DNA of 29,308 bases from Baffinella frigidus (Eukaryota > Cryptophyceae > Cryptomonadales > Baffinellaceae): the NCBI GenBank assembly GCA_026770585.1, contig MU646815.1, forward strand, positions 171,257 through 200,564, read 5' to 3'. Positions 24,023 to 27,000 of this stretch are shown in pieces. How positions within the stretch are numbered: the stretch's first letter is position 1; every line of letters starts with the position of its first letter. Under the pieces are notes generated by a model. That model searched no databases. It was not told where the DNA came from and was given only the letters and a program-made list of their open reading frames with translations. Both the position numbers and the translations under genes were made by a program.

Positions 24023-27000
24023 ATATTTATATATATAATATGTATAAATATATATGTATATATACATATCTATATACATACATAATACAATCTGTCTGGC
24101 CCCGCAGGGATGTGCCCCACCCCCCCCCCTACCCATACGCCTTCTGGCTGCAGGCTCGGCAGGGTGACATCCACTTAGCAGCGGCCGAGTTCCTTTTCAC
24201 CTTGAATTCAAGGTGAAATTCCGGTTAGGTTCCAGGGCAAAGGATAATATTCTAGTACCAATCGTGTACATGGACTGTATGCGTGAAGCTCCCGGTGGCT
24301 GCTGAGTGGTAAGCGAGATGTTCGTAACCCCCGACACACTCAACAGAGGAGGTCTCGGCCAGACAGATCCTGTACTATGCAAAGCTAATAGGGTAACGGC
24401 CTGAAAATGGGGTAGTTAGGCCTACGGCAGTGCCTAGGACCTCCTACCGTAGGCCGAGATTTTTTGGTCCTAGGATCCCTCGGCCTACGGTAGGAGGTCC
24501 TATGCAATGCCGTATGCCTAACTACCCCATTTTCAGGCCGTGAGCCTATGAAAGCGAACTCCCCTATGTCCCTACGGATTGCCTACCGTAGGGTCCTAGG
24601 TCTGATCGCTGAGGGGTGTACAGCTGAGGCGATTGTTCACCCACGATTCCCAAAACAGAGGAGGTTTCGAAGTACCTCGCGGGTTGCGGCATCACTGTCC
24701 GGCCGTATCAGGCAAGAGGCCCCCTCCCTTGACCTGACCGTTCCAACGGCGACCACAGAACGAAACAAAATCAGACAAAACCAAAGCCTCAGAAAGCTTC
24801 AAGAAGCCTCCTCACATAGCGGGCTACCAAGGGATTTCCGGCCCAAATCGGGCCACCTTTCCGTTACCGTATCCGTAGGCCGTACCAGGCACGCACCCCA
24901 CCCCTCTCGACTCTTCTCGTTTTTTCTGCAACAATGATGAAGATTATTTGATGCCCATAAAACCGCGAAATCCTGGTTACACAGCTAGAGCGCTGTGCAG
25001 AGAATTTGGCCACCGGAAAATGGGAAAATGGGGAAATTGGAGCCATTTTGTCCACTTTTGAGAATTTCATGTTACTAAATTTCTCAAATGTTGACAGAAT
25101 GGCTCCAATTTCTCGATTTCCCATTATTTCCCGTGGCCAACTTCTCTGCACAGCGCTCTACGTTCCTTGCTTTTCCTGCTGCAAGACTTCCCGCACAGCG
25201 GACTTTCCGTTACCTTATCCGTAGGAACCCCCCTATGTCCCTACGGGTTGCCTACCGTAGGGTCCTATGGTCTTATCGTTTAGGGCTTATTCAATATCCC
25301 TTTGAGGGGATTTTTCAATAACCCCTGAGCGAGACCGCAGGTCCACACAGCAGACGTCGAAGGGATTTTGAATAACCCTTAAGCGATACGACCTACGACC
25401 CTACGGTAAGCAATCCGTAGGGACATGGGGGGGGTTCCTACGGATAAGGTAACGGAAACTCGGCCCGAAATGGGCCGAATGTCCCTTCGTAGCCCGCTGT
25501 GTGTAGGGTGTAGGGTGTAGGGTGTAGGGTGTAGGGTGTATGGTAGGGTGTAGGGTGTAGGGTGTATGGTAGGGTGTATGGTGTAGGGTTTAGGGTGTAG
25601 GGTGTGGGGTGTAGGGTGCAGGATTGTGTGGCTTTCGCGGCCCCTGGTTCAGTTACCGCCCCGGTACAGACCCTGACCCGGTTCAGTCAACCGTCTTACT
25701 GGGGAGTCTACGCGTCAACTTTTGGGGCGTCGCGTCAACTTTTGGGGGTTGATTTCGTCAACTTTTGGGACTTAATTTCGTCAACTTTGGGGCTCTTGTT
25801 CGCAGGCGATCGGCGAGGATCTCAAGGCTTTGGCGCTCGCCAAAACCCGGGTGACCCTCCTGAACCCCCTCGCTTTGCCTGGTACCACACGAGGCTACCT
25901 ATGCGAACAGAATAAATGTCGATTGTAAACGTGTGTAGTAATTTTCAGATGAAAAGCAGCGACTTTACACAGGTCCGACCGCTCAGCGGGCGGAAACGTA
26001 ATTATTTGCCCACACAACTTTAAAAGCCCGTTTTATTCTGTTCGCCTGGGTAGCCTCGTGTGGTACAGGGCTTTGGCTTTGGCGCCAAAGCCTTGAGATC
26101 CTCGCCTGCCGTACGGCCCTCTCCTCGCGAAAAGTCAAAAGCAAGACCTCGATTTCTCGGTGGTGCTCTCCCCATCTTACATATCCCCTTGATAGGTTCA
26201 AACCTAGGGGTGTCCCACACGAGGCTACCCAGGCGAACAGAATAAAACCCGGGGGCTGTATAAGTAGGCCTATCCATAAGTGATTTATAACCGACCGACC
26301 GCTGAGCGGTCGGTCACGTGATCATTTCCCTACAAAACTTTAAAAGTCCCTTTTGTTCTGTTCGCATGGGTAGCCTCGTGTGGTCTCCTGAACTCTAAAC
26401 GATATAGTACGAGTGCATGTTCCGTATATTCCATATAGTTAATCTTCCGTATATAGTGTATATTCGTATATTCCATATAGCGCATTCACCCACCAGCAAC
26501 CCGTTGCAGCTTATAACCGGGTCGGGTACTGTAGTAAATTTCAGTTAAACCGGACATATCTGTCCGTATCTCCCGTCAGCAATTCCGAGGCCCCTAGGAA
26601 ATCCTACCGCAGGGTCCTACGAATAACCCCCCCAAAAAAATGTTCCCGGATTCTTGCAAGGATCCGGTAATAGCTGTGCTACGGGTTACTTGTGGACCCT
26701 ATCCACACGGTGGGCTACGAGGGTTTCGTTGACCCTGGATTCCAGGGTGATACATGACCAACTTGCATAAAAAAAAACCGTCAAGTTAATTGTCTTCAGG
26801 CAAGTTGACTTTTGATGAAAGGCTCGTAGTCCACCGTGTGGAGGTTCTTTTAACTCCCACCATAGGCGGACAGTGGAACTGGTTCTGGTCAGGGTGGTTC
26901 TCCCGGGTTGAACGGAAGTGTCTGAGGCGAAATCGGCCACTCTGTAAGGCCAAATGACCATCCTCAGATAGCGAGGGGGCAAATGGATCGGGTATTTATT

